Shown here piece by piece: positions 13,096 through 24,900 of a DNA stretch of 64,000 nt (positions are counted from its first letter, which is position 1; each line of letters begins with the position of its first letter). Below the pieces are notes generated by a model. The model was not told the origin of the DNA. It saw only the letters and a list, made by a program, of their open reading frames with translations, and ran no database searches. This stretch comes from Phocoena phocoena. Lineage: Eukaryota > Chordata > Mammalia > Artiodactyla > Phocoenidae. The translations under genes and the position numbers were made by a program. The DNA is taken from positions 11,482,881 to 11,546,880 of the forward strand of contig NC_089223.1 of assembly GCF_963924675.1 (NCBI RefSeq). The letters are read 5' to 3'.

Positions 13096-13451
13096 AATTA
13101 TTATAAACTTGAGAGTAACACAACATATTATCTATAATTCAGAATAATATTTGCTAATTGCCATGACTTTGGTGTATATCCAGCACAGCCTTTCAACAAT
13201 TAGAGTTATTATTTTGATTTACTTCCTTAGAATGCTCATGAAGGGTTAGATAAGGTGAACTGAGGAAAGTATACCTCTGATTGAAAGGAAAGATAGAGTT
13301 CTAAAAACCCTATTTCCTGTCTACGAAGAAATTAATGTAGAACATATTCAGAAAATTTCTATTGAATGAGAAAAGACTGCTGGAAATACTTGTTATACAG
13401 AATTAATTCATGGAGGATATCTCAATGTAATTAATATTATCTAGGCAGATT

Positions 13452-13510
13452 TTATATATATATTCACACACACACTCACACATGCATAAACACACACATA
13501 TATATGCGAT
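13452..13510. repeat. (CA)/(TA)-rich simple repeat
   Basis: Imperfect alternation of TATATA and CACACA dinucleotides, flanked by ordinary intron. Confidence 0.8.
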
Positions 13511-13700
13511 ACCTTCATTTTAATAATATCCTCACTGAAATAGTAGCTAGTCTGTATGCTCAGATGAAGATGCCAAATGATATAGAAAATGCTAAGTTCA
13601 TTTGGTCACAATTCTGCTAAATTTTCCTGCTGTCTAGTAGTATTGAACTTGTTCAACCTTTTTTCTTCTTGTGAAGGGTGAAATAAAGGAGAAATCTGAT

Positions 13701-13835
13701 TTAATATTGTATCTACAAAAAACATGCAAAAATATTATTGAAAAACTTTTGTAAACTGGGCCTAGTTAATAAACATTTCTCAAACAAAAAGATTAAAACC
13801 TATTTGAGAGTTTTAATATACACATAAAATTTTGA
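13701..13835. repeat. 135-bp direct duplication, copy 2
   Basis: Perfect copy of 12696-12830 in the same orientation. On the left it follows 'gaaatctgat' and on the right it runs into 'aaaaatttgacctcc'; neither flank is shared with copy 1. The origin could be a templated (repair-associated) insertion, gene conversion or an assembly error. It is not a processed retrocopy by any visible hallmark. Confidence 0.95.
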
Positions 13836-13989
13836 AAAAATTTGACCTCCAGAGTGAAATTGCTGAAACTTCTAAGGCAAAAGACAATAAATTTTATGTG
13901 AAAACTCTTATGTTCAGGTTTTTACTATAATTCTTCAATTTTAAATACTTCATTGGCTTATAGTAAATGAATTTGTTATGCTGATTACC

Positions 13990-14160
13990 AGACTAGTACT
14001 CATTATCAAATATATACGTATCTGTATATATATTCTCTAGTATTACTAGTTATTGAATATATATCTAATATATTTAGTAGTACTAGTTATTGTCACACAT
14101 ATGTATACATGAATGACATAATGGATTATATAGGTAATATATATATGCACATACATGGAG
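13990..14160. repeat. AT-rich low-complexity tract with an internal short duplication
   Basis: TATA-rich sequence. The motif ACTAGTTATTG occurs twice, once at about 14044-14054 and again at about 14083-14093, each next to a 'tagta' run. It looks like slippage-type expansion. Confidence 0.6.
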
Positions 14161-14204
14161 TATGTGCTTGAAATGAAAAAAAACAAACAAAAAAGCATTA
14201 TATG

Positions 14205-14335
14205 GAAGAAATAGTTCCAAACTTGAAACCGGAAAACCTAAATTCTTACTCCACCCCTTCTCTTGGCTGTGTAATTTTGGTTAAATTACTTAAAATCTTT
14301 TCACTAAAATTTCTGAAAAATGAGAAAGTTTTTGT
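14205..14335 (+). repeat. MIR SINE (diverged)
   Basis: It shows 'gaaaacctaaattcttactcc', 'tcttggctgtgtaattttggttaaattacttaaa' and 'tgaaaaatgagaaag', matching the central MIR core in order. Confidence 0.6.
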
Positions 14336-15009
14336 ATACCATCCTTAAAATTTCAGCTATGAGTTATGAAATACACAATTGCTCTTTCTGTTATCATCTT
14401 ATGAAGGCATCTTAATTCTGCTATGGTCTGATGCAAGATGTAATGGATTTCAGCTGTCCTGTCAGCAAATCACTTGTGAAGAAACAAAATGGCTGGCTTC
14501 GATGATTATCTCTGTGTTGAGGGAAGGTTGACAGGGTGGATGAATGGATGGATAAAGAGGAAAAAAGAAGAGGAAAAAATGCACAGAGAGAGATACCAAG
14601 AGAATCAACTCTGTTGCTTCAAAGAAAATTAAAGATTCAATGCATGTAGTACCTTTGAAAAGTTTATTCTTTTTAAAACTATGTATCATAGAGAATTTAT
14701 ATATATTAGGCAAAATTAAATAAGTAAAGAGTTTGAACTCTGAGAATAAAAAAGACTAGTTACTTTGATTTTATTTGCAGCTCTGAAATCTGATCATATG
14801 TTTTGGGGCAGTTGTTTCATACATGTCTGTTTAGATGATAAGGTTTTAAGCAGAAATTGTGCAAGGGTAATGTTCATGTGTTGATCCTTTCTTGTTTTCA
14901 ATTTTTAGAATTATTTATTTTAAAAGATATTTGGTATGTTAGTTATATAAAATGAGATATGCAGACCTTCGAGTAATTTTGTCAACTCTGTATGTGGAAA
15001 AATTCTTTT

Positions 15010-15500
15010 TATAGAAGTGCTGGATCTGGTGGACCCCGACTAGGTCCTTCCCTTGCCTTGTGTTGCTTGTGCCAATCGAATGAGACCAGATTTGGCAAAG
15101 CAGAGCAGAAACTTTATGCCTTGATCAAGGAATGGGGAAGGGAAGTGGGAAAGTTTTAAGGGTTAAGAGATGGGTGTGCCATCAGAACCCGGGGAAAGTG
15201 GCAGTAAGTTCCAGAAAAAGCCAAAACATGCACAGTCCTATGGGCTCTTTTGTGCAGGACATTAATTGTGCTAGCAAAGTGCAAGTCCTCCCTTTCAGAG
15301 GAGATCCTAGCATGGTAATGAAGCAAAGGCAACTTTCAGATGTTTTGGGTCTCATCTGTACAGGTGCTGCCCTGGTGGTCAGGCTGGAACCAGTTCAGGG
15401 CAGTGGACTGTCACCATCTTGGACCTTTCTGCTCAAGCTGTTTCTGTGGTCTGGCTTATGTGGCTTCTGCCTTAGTTTTTGTTAAGCAGGCACAGCTGTG
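15010..15500. repeat. GC-richer segment of unknown origin, possibly an LTR fragment
   Basis: This stretch is distinctly richer in G and C than the surrounding intron and contains a 117-codon open frame on + (15132-15485) with no recognisable protein similarity. The texture ('ggaaccagttcagggcagtgg', 'gaaactttatgccttgatc') resembles an endogenous retroviral LTR, but I could not place TG...CA ends or a target-site duplication. The class is therefore left open. Confidence 0.3.
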
Positions 15501-15959
15501 GACATAGACTAACAGACCGTGGTATGGAAAGAAAGAAAGTAGGTTAACCTCTGTACAGGTATGGGTCTCTTTCTGGTGACCCTTCAAGATGTGTATCCAA
15601 ATCTTTCTCAATATTTTTAGAGGAAAATTCTGAGCTAGGTGAAGACATTTTCTTTCTTTCACTACCTTCCCAGCTAAACAATGTTTCCTCTACTTTCCTC
15701 TTATCTTATGTATAAGATAAAGATGAATTTAAATATTCAAACTAAAACTATAAGTATATGATTAATACTTTGCTGAATAATTTGGGAGTCATGATAATAC
15801 CTGTGATAATAAATTCACATACAGGTACATTTGCAATTCTACTTTTGTTCTAATTTAGAATTAGTTGTAACTTACATTTTTATTCCTATATTTGAATTTA
15901 GGTATCGTATTTTACAAGATCATGCCTAACTAATATAAGGAAAGTTTAAACTATTCCTG

Positions 15960-16120
15960 TTTCTTGAGTATCTAATATATTCAGGCTCTGTTATAGACAC
16001 TAACAAAGATAGGTTCTATGGCCCAGGAAATTATATTTTGCTAAGGAGACAAGGCATATATCCATGGTGGAGACAACACCATGAATAAAGACATGAAGGT
16101 ATAAAAGCTTAAAATGTTTT
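15960..16120 (+). repeat. fragment of unassigned ancient repeat
   Basis: Phrases 'gagtatctaatatattcaggctctgttatagacac' and 'ggttctatggcccaggaaattatattttgc' follow the same order as the old repeat at 3291-3755. Confidence 0.4.
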
Positions 16121-16139
16121 TGAGAGTTATGGATGTGGT

Positions 16140-16512
16140 CAGGTTAGTAACTTCTTTATTTTTTAAAAATTTATTTTTTGGTTGCATACGGTCTTCGTTG
16201 CTGTGCACAGGCGTTCTCTAGTTGTGGCGAGCGGGGGCTACACTTTGTTGCAGTGCACGGGCTTCTTATTGCGGTGGCTTCTCTTGTCATGGAGCACAGG
16301 CTCTAGGTGTGTGGGCTTCAGTAGTTGCGGTGTGTGGGCTCAGTAGTTGTGGCTTGAGGGCTCTAGAGTGTAGGCTCAGTAGTTGTGGCGCACGGGCTTA
16401 GTTCTGCAGCACGTGGTATCTTCCCAGACCAGGGATCGAACCCATGTCCCCTGCATTGGCAGGTGGATTCTTAATCACTGCACCACCAGGGAAGTCCCAG
16501 GTTAGTAACTTC
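16140..16512 (-). mobile_element. older CHR-1-like SINE, minus strand, with TSD
   Basis: The body is 16155-16497. The head on the minus strand begins GGGACTTCCCTGGTGGTGCA, the older CHR-1-like variant shared across whales, hippos and ruminants. The internal part contains repeated 'gggctcagtagttgtggc' blocks. It is bounded by a 15-bp perfect duplication, CAGGTTAGTAACTTC, at 16140-16154 and 16498-16512. Confidence 0.92.
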
Positions 16513-16714
16513 CTACAAATGTTTGTTTTCAACAGGCATATTTACAAATGCAAATTTTAGAAAATGATTTTATTAACCTGTACATATGACCCTTTACAAT
16601 AGTTAAAAAATTAAGACTTCAACATTTTTAATGCCACTATAAACTATAATTAATTACTTTCTAAGACATAAGTAGACAAGGATGATATATTTTGTATTTA
16701 AAAACTTGTATGTA

Positions 16715-16726
16715 GTGCTCGCTTCA

Positions 16727-16765
<39 letters not shown>

Positions 16766-16821
16766 GAGCATGGCCCCTGCGCAAGGATGACACGGAAATT
16801 CGTGAAGTGTTCCATATTTTT
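16715..16821 (+). pseudogene. RNU6 (pseudogene): U6 snRNA sequence, 5' partner of a U6-L1 chimeric retrocopy
   Basis: A full-length 107-nt U6 spliceosomal RNA sequence, starting GTGCTCGCTTC and ending TTCCATATTTTT. Against the canonical U6 I count four substitutions (about positions 12 G to A, 52 T to G, 81 C to G, 94 C to T). The ACAGAGA box is intact. It is joined directly, without its own poly(A) tail, to L1 ORF2 sequence. A 15-bp duplication AAAACTTGTATGTAG precedes it (16701-16715) and recurs after the L1 tail (17749-17763). I therefore read it as the 5' part of a template-switched retrocopy. No convincing PSE/TATA promoter arrangement is seen upstream, so it is unlikely to be a functional U6 gene. 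Confidence 0.93.
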
Positions 16822-17748
16822 CAACAAACATGTGAAAGAATGATCAACATCATTAATCATTAGAGAAATGCAAATCAAAACTACAATGAGCTGTCATCTC
16901 ACACTGGTCAGAATGGCCATCATCAAAAAATCTACAAACAATAAATGCTGGAGAGGGTGTGGAGAAAAGGGAACCCTCTTGCACTGTTGGTGGGAATATA
17001 AATTGATACAGCCACTATGGAGAACAGTATGGAGGTTCCTTAAAAAAGTAAAAATAGAACTACCATATGACCCAGCAATCCCACTACTAGGCATATACTC
17101 TGAGAAAACCATAATTCAAAAAGAGTCATGTACCACAATGTTCATTGCAGCTCTATTTACAAGAGACAGGACATGAAAGCAACCTAAGTGTCCATCAACA
17201 GATAAATGGATAAAGAAGATGTGGCACATATATACAAGGGAATATTACTCAGCCATAAAAAGAAACGAAATTGAGTTATTTGTAGTGAGGTGGATGGACC
17301 TAGAATCTGTTATACAGTGTGAAGTAAGTATAACAGTAAGTATAACAGTAAGTATATAAGTAAGTATATATGGAATCAAAAAAAGAATGGTCATTAAGAA
17401 CCTAGGGGCAAGATGGGAATAAAGACACAGACCTACTAGAGAATGGACTTGAGGATACGGGGAGGGGGAAGGGTAAGCTGGGACAAAGTGAGAGAGTGGC
17501 ATGGACATATATACACTACCAAATATAAAATAGCTAGCTAGTGGGAAGCAGCTGCATAGCACCGGGAGATCAGCTCAGTGCTTTGTGACCACCTAGAGGG
17601 GTGGGATAGGGAGGGTGGGAGGGAGGGAGATGCAAGAGGGAAAAGATATGGGGATACATGTATATGTATAACTGATTCACTTTGTTATAAAGCAGAAACT
17701 AAGACACCATTGTAAAGCAATTATACTCCAATAAAGATGTTTTAAAAA
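16822..17748 (+). mobile_element. 5'-truncated L1 (ORF2 3' end and 3' UTR), 3' partner of the U6-L1 chimera
   Basis: It begins in the ORF2 C-terminal coding region. The open stretch at 16868-17176 reads REMQIKTTM..., [16 protein letters not shown] and [17 protein letters not shown], typical of L1 ORF2p C-terminus, and then stops at an ACATGA (Trp to stop). The 3' UTR includes AGGGTGGGAGGGAGGG and the canonical end TATACTCCAATAAAGATGTT plus a short A tail. It contains an AATAAA polyadenylation signal at about 17731 in the sense orientation of GRID2. A local expansion of an AGTATAACAGTA-like unit lies at about 17322-17375 where L1 normally encodes the end of ORF2. Confidence 0.93.
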
Positions 17749-17763
17749 AAAACTTGTATGTAG

Positions 17764-20150
17764 ACTCACCTGAATATGTCACTCTCTTTGTGTCAGGATA
17801 AGTGAAGCCTTTTTTCCCTCCCATGGATGGAGCAGATCATAAGTCCCAAATAGTGGAAATGACTAATTAAAAATTGCTCGAACGGGAATATTTAGGAGGT
17901 GTTTGTTCTCTGCCTGTTTTCTTGGTTATTCTTCCCTCCAGTTTGGCCAATGCAAAGTGTAAATAGAGTATAATTTGTTGATCAAACACTGTGTGTGTGT
18001 GTGTGAGTGAGTGTGTAAGTGGCGGAAGAATTATTTCATCTTGACAATAAGTTGGATCTGGTTTTCACCTCCAGGTTATAAAAACAGTTAAAATGTGCTA
18101 ATAAAAATAGCTGGGAAAGAAATAGATGCTGTGTCATCATGTAAGCTATATAGCTATGTATGTTGCATTTGAGAAACTTTAGTTTCAAAAAGTAAATCTA
18201 GGATATTTGAAGTTAAATTAGACTGCTAATATGTGTGTGTGTTAATACAAAGGATAAAGAGATGACATTGCAATACTATTGGAAGTGCATGCCATAAGAA
18301 AGAACTGTCTTTCCTGAGATTCTTCATGTGGAACTTACGAGGTTGTTTCAGAATACTTGTGTTTGATACAAAATGCTTCATTTAACAGTACTTTTGTGGT
18401 AAAAAGCCAAATTTAAGATGAGAGTTTATAGCTGAAGGAAAAAGTAAATAAATAAATAAGTGTATTTGAAATGTTGGCTAGGATTTCTTGTTCTTTGGTT
18501 TATGCTGCTTGTGTGCAGTAAGATGAATCATTTCTTTTGTGTACTTCTTTGCTGTTTGCAGAAAGATGAACTGCTTTCAGTATGTCTTAATTCAGCACAG
18601 AATTGACTAATTTCTTATCATTTTGGCAGGTTTCTGCCATTTATTAAGCCAGGTTTAATGTTTAAAGCAATTTTAAGTGTTCTGTCAGGTAATAGTAAAA
18701 TGCTTCCATTAAAAATGCATTAGCAGTACTCAGCAGAAGTCAGTAACATCACCTGCTATAAAAAAAGTTTGATTAGAAACTTTTCCAAAAGACCCATTTA
18801 GAATCCATGACAAGCTGAAACATCTCTATATAAATATACATCACTTCTTTGAGAATAGACATTTAGATTATCTGGTTTAAAACGTTGATTATTTTCGCTC
18901 CAGTTATAGCACATTTATATCACACTTCCTAAAAAGCTGCTAAAGAAATTTTTATATCCCAGTCTGATAATATTAGATTTCAGTGTAAGGATTAACTTAG
19001 ATTCTCATAAATATTATCACAAATTAAAATGAGTCTTCAAGAATGTGAATTAAAATTATCAAGATAAATCTAAAATTTATTGCCTAAATATTAGTTTATA
19101 AAGTATATTTCTAATTCAGAGGTGACAGGATAGGGCAGAAATTAATGTCTATTACATATGTTGATTACATCAATAAAGTATTAATAGTCTGGGTATTAGC
19201 TATATAATAGTGTAATTAAGAAATAATTTATTTATCAATTTAAAAAATTTCTTCACCCTTTTCTCGTGTTCTTAGCCATGGCAGGTATTCACATACATAG
19301 GAAACATAAAGGAAGGATTTAAAAAGGCTGGTCAAAGTAGTCAGTGAATCCATGCAAACATAGAAGAGCAGTGGTAAGAGAAAGCCAACCTGACACAGTA
19401 AGCCTATTAGACGCTCTGCCTTCTCTAGCAAAAAGTAATCATTTCTTGCTTTCCCATGGTGAAGCCACATAGGGTGGAGAGGTCAAAAGGAACTTGCCAC
19501 AGTTGTTAGAAATGGACATAGATTCATCCTTGCTTTATCATGAACTGACTCTAATAATGCATGTTTAATATCATAATTATCTTTCGCTAGAAGACTTGGG
19601 GCTTCAGCTAAAGAATTATTAAATCAACAAAATTGATAGATGTAAAGTGTGTCTGCTTCTGTTTATACATATATGTGTATTTGTGTGTATGTGTAAACAT
19701 ATATATGCATACTTGTGTCTGCACATATAGTGCGTTTATCTTTTCATGTGTGTATAATACCCGTATTATATGTGGAAAATCATTTTTATATACACATAAT
19801 TTTATTTCTTCACACACTGTAATGAATATAGTCAAGAAATATGTGTTATGTGTATATGGATGTGTATGTGGATATGTACATATACAGTTATTCCTTTATC
19901 ATGTTATTGACCCTGAGGTATATGTCTCTTTTTGTCAACAGGGTCTTCATTAGGTTTATTCAAAAACACAAAGAGTACATTGTCCCAATTATTTATGATT
20001 AAAAAGTAAATAATTAAAAAATGTGTGCTTGCTTAGAACTGGAAGAGTCAGAATGAATGCAAATAAAGTATGCATGGCCAGATAGGAAAGAAACTCCAGA
20101 TATGCTGTAAAGTCAGAATCCCTGTTAGAACACTTTTATGTCTTTTGGGT
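17764..20150. other. intronic sequence with simple repeats
   Basis: Mostly unique AT-rich intron. A (GT)n tract lies at about 17991-18016, and a long TG/TA-rich tract at about 19660-19900 gives rise to spurious open frames. No exon or RNA gene was recognised. Confidence 0.5.
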
Positions 20151-20159
20151 GCAATCCTG

Positions 20160-20345
20160 GAAGGCAGTATCCTATAGTGATGTAAAGCAAGGACGTTGGA
20201 GTAAGGAGGCAAAAGCTCTGGCCCTTATTGTGGAACCTTAGGCATATTTCTTGCATGGAATCCTAATTTTTAAAACTGTATGTGTGTGTAGTAGTGTACA
20301 TATCACATAGTTATTTTAAGGATTAAATTAAATACTGTAATATGA
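20160..20345 (+). repeat. MIR SINE (diverged)
   Basis: 'ggcagtatcctatagtgatgtaaagcaaggacgttggag', 'ggaaccttaggcatatttcttgcat' and 'cacatagttattttaaggattaaat' follow MIR order. Confidence 0.6.
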
Positions 20346-20399
20346 AGAAAATAGTAGAACATGTTAAGCTTTGTTTGGATTATATTACAGTATTCAAAA

Positions 20400-20640
20400 A
20401 AAGAAAACACTAGCATGTATTGAGACATATTTAGTTACCACAATTTACTTACATTTCACAGGCATAGTATCATTTAATACAGTTAATGATCCTTACAGAT
20501 GGATATTATTTTTACTATTAGATATTACAGATGATGAATGTGGAGTTTAGAATTTGAATCCCTTGCTCAAGGTCATATACTTAACAAATGTCAGAGTTAG
20601 GATTTGAAATCAGTTTACTCTTAGAACTGGGATGTTTAAT
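20400..20640 (-). repeat. MIR SINE, minus strand
   Basis: Reversed MIR order: 'cattgagacatat'-like start, 'catttaatacagttaatgatccttacagatggatattattttta', 'ttacagatgatgaatg', 'gctcaaggtcatatacttaacaaatgtcagagttaggatttgaa'. Confidence 0.65.
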
Positions 20641-20644
20641 CAAT

Positions 20645-21612
<968 letters not shown>

Positions 21613-21895
21613 TAGAGTATTTGGTAAATTTTAATCCTGTATTCCACTTCTGAAAGGGCAGAGTGTGGAAAGTTATTGTTTTAATTGAAATATAATATGA
21701 AAATGGTCATAAATATTTGTAATAAAAACTTTACAACATTTTATGACTTCAGTATAAATGAAGCATTCCTTAAAAATACGACTTTCAATCTGAATTTTTA
21801 CTTTTGTCTTCTTTGAGATAAGATAAGGTAAGAAAGGAATTTTTGTACTTACTTAAATTTACTTAAAATAAATTTATTTACTTCCTTTGCGAAGG

Positions 21896-21938
21896 AAGTT
21901 TTCCTTCTCAAAAGTTTTCCTTTTGAGAAGGAAAACTT
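21896..21938. repeat. perfect 19-bp inverted repeat (hairpin) downstream of exon 2
   Basis: The left arm AAGTTTTCCTTCTCAAAAG (21896-21914) and its exact reverse complement (21920-21938) are separated by TTTTC. A smaller adjoining hairpin, CTTCCTT / AAGGAAG, lies at about 21881-21898 and shares bases with the first. The 11-mer AAGTTTTCCTT occurs twice inside the structure. It lies about 420 bp into GRID2 intron 2. Confidence 0.95.
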
Positions 21939-24900
21939 TCAGACACTACGTACAAATGAAAGATTTTGTGCTGGGATCCTAACATACTGACCTAGGCTAT
22001 AAATTTTTTACTCTCTACAATGTGCCAAATATTAAAGCACTTTTCTCCATTCTCTCTATATACTTGAGTGAATTAAAAGTTTTCATAGGTACAAAGTCAT
22101 ACAAATACAAATTATTTTTATTATACTGGAAAGATCATTTATATGAACAAAGGTTTTGATTGAAAGATCATACACTAATAAAATTCTAGTTTTGATGCTA
22201 TTATTCTAATGAAATATTTAGCCTTTTGATTGGCAAAGTAATCATTGTCCATGAAAGTATTTTTTGTTAATCTGTTTTATATTTTATTGTGATAATATTT
22301 AGACTAAAGATACTAATACAAAATTAATTTAGTTAAATGGAACATTTCTTTTATTAAAAACTTAAAGAGGATTTGGCAGAAGAAAATATGGACAAGATAT
22401 TAAATGGAGTAAAGTTTGGCAGGAAACTTTTTAAAGCAAAGTATTGAAGGGGTAAGGAAGATAAATGTTTTTAATTTAATGTATCTGCATGATATACAGG
22501 TAACCTTTTTTGGAATGTGTTTTTGATCAGTGGCATTGGCTACTATCAAAGCTTATTTATGCTTATTTCTGTCAGTAAGGGAATGGTTAGAATGATTAGT
22601 GATCTAATGGATTTTCCTTCTTATTAATTTGATGGAGTGAAAAAATATTATTTTAATAAAATGAACAGAAATGTTTTAAGTAAAAGTTGTTTTTCAATAA
22701 AATACGTTGTTCATATTAATATGATGGAATTTTAATTTTAATAAGTAAACATCAATTTAAAAAATCAGATTAATAGAAGCACCCAGTTATTTTCTTACAT
22801 TTTAAATCAGAATTATCCGGGGAATTTGTAACTTTAAATCATGGCTATGTTGATAAATTTTCTATAGAAATGTTTAAAAGCTGTCTAAATTAATGTTAGA
22901 ATTCATAAAGCAGTCTGCAAAAATAATAAAGTAGAAATTGTGGAAAATACCCAATAATGTAAAAGAATATATACACTAAGAAGTATATATTATTCTTTAA
23001 AAGAAGTATCTATGATATTTCTTTTTCAACTATTAGTTTTATTGACTGGAATGAGAGCAGGAAAAAATTAGGACCGACTTACTTTTGTGACTGTCTTCTT
23101 ATTAACTACATATTAATAATTGTAAATTAACTTTGAAGACGTGCTAAAATATTCATGCTTTTAAAAAATCCACTTTGACTGAAAAAATGTGGATAAAGCA
23201 ATGGAAAATAAATACAATGAGCAGAAGGGAATTAGAAAGATGAATAAATATGCCCCTCACACCTTTTTAGAGACTACAATTTGAAAAACAAAGACAATTT
23301 TTAAAGTACCACAGTTAATCTGTTTACATATTGCTTTGTGTAGCCATTCTGCTGCCAGCTAAATTCTGGAAACAAAAATATCTCTCAAAAGAACTATTGT
23401 GACTTGAAAGAATTTGTGGACTGAAAGAAAATTGAGAGAGTAAATAAGTTTTATGTTTCCAAGGTAGAGACAGCTAGATATTTGTCAAGAAAGAATGAAG
23501 AGCTTGACAATTTGCCTGATGGGTTTTGATACTAACAGGATGTTCTGGACCAGTTATTTTGATGGTCTGCTCTGGCTAATGAACCTGAAATAAGTTCTAG
23601 GAAACTCTGGAGCTAATTTGTTTCTCCATTCAGTATCAAGAAAGATCTCAGCTAATGTTAGAAGTAAAAATACTTCTTTCTAGAGCTCTTATTGTAATTG
23701 ATTAGTTTGCAAAAATAAGGGAAAATATTCAACTGAAAGAGAACAAAAAAGTATTCTGGAATATTTTCTTAAATGTTTTGAGGAAGTATTTTAGAAGAAA
23801 ACTTCAACTGAACCATCAAAGATGGCCAACTTTTCTATCATCATATCTTGGCTGCAATACCATTAAAATCTATAATAGAGGTCCTTAAATCAGCTTATTT
23901 GTTTTTTACATTGTAAAGATGGACACGAGATTCAGTGATATCATTATTACCAATTGTTTATGCATTGGCATTCCTGATGAACATCTAAAAATTCATGGTT
24001 TTGAGCATGGTTTTGCTGTGATATATACTATTTATGTTCGTGGGTTTTAGATGGCATGGATCAGTAGAAAAATACCAATCTAGTTGATCAGCAGCAGTTG
24101 CATTGTATAATCCACTCAGTTCATATTCATCCTTGGTTTTCCTCATCTATAAATAGTGAAGAAATTAGAACACAAATGATGTATTTTTAAGGTGAATTTC
24201 ATCTCTATAGATGAGATGTTACACAAATCTTTAGAACAAATTTCCAGATTTAGATTCTTAAAGGATTATAGAAATTATAATTATTCAGTTTCTCTTTAGA
24301 GAAGTCTTCACATTGCTGAAATTGCCTCCTAGATTTTTCTGTGGCTGACTTCAAAATTGATTAAAGGATATATGGTAGCTGTCCTTTGTTCTGCTACCTC
24401 ATCCAACTATTGACAGCAACCCAAAGAACTCATTACTATCACCGAAATCCAGAAAGGGTCTTTTGTAGGTTTAGTTGACCTGGACCAAAGCAGCTGTGGT
24501 AGATTTCTCTCCTTACATCTCTTTTGTAGATTGTTTCCTCTGTGGGACCTATATACTGGATATAATGTAGATACACAAATGGCTGGTGTGAAAGGCACTT
24601 CTGTCTCTACTGAAAGCAATAGCAATTGCTTATATTGTTAGCTCTTAATTGAGACCAGCACCACTATGGGCCACGAAAGGTGGGGATTTATAAGAAAATA
24701 AGGTCAGGGAATGTAAGGAGAATGCATTTGTAAAAATGTTCACATTGGAAGGTGAATGCAGAAATATGACTGCATGTATAATTCTTGCATACATCAGATG
24801 TATCAGGAGATATGTTAAGCACTGTTGATATTGAATGGCAAAATTCAGTTAAAACATTTTGAAATAATTATTAGGAAAAATACGTAAAAATGAAATGCAT

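Larger units (their letters stand above)
16701..17763 (+). mobile_element. complete U6-L1 chimeric insertion with target-site duplication
   Basis: The left duplication AAAACTTGTATGTAG (16701-16715) and right duplication (17749-17763) flank U6 plus L1 as a single unit. The left site reads TTTAAAAAC; its complement is the TTTT/AA cleavage preference of L1 endonuclease. One insertion event therefore delivered both parts. Confidence 0.92.

Noticed and set aside
15132..15485. 117-codon open frame as a gene
   Set aside because: No recognisable similarity or splice context. It lies in a repeat-like GC-richer segment.
16715..16821. A functional U6 snRNA gene
   Set aside because: Four substitutions, no recognisable upstream PSE/TATA arrangement, and fusion to L1 inside one target-site duplication make it a retrocopy.
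18480..18780. Possible conserved noncoding element
   Set aside because: The sequence looks unique and structured by eye, but conservation cannot be judged from one genome.
19633..19953. 106-codon open frame
   Set aside because: It is translated from a TG/TA-rich simple tract (Cys/Tyr/Val-rich).
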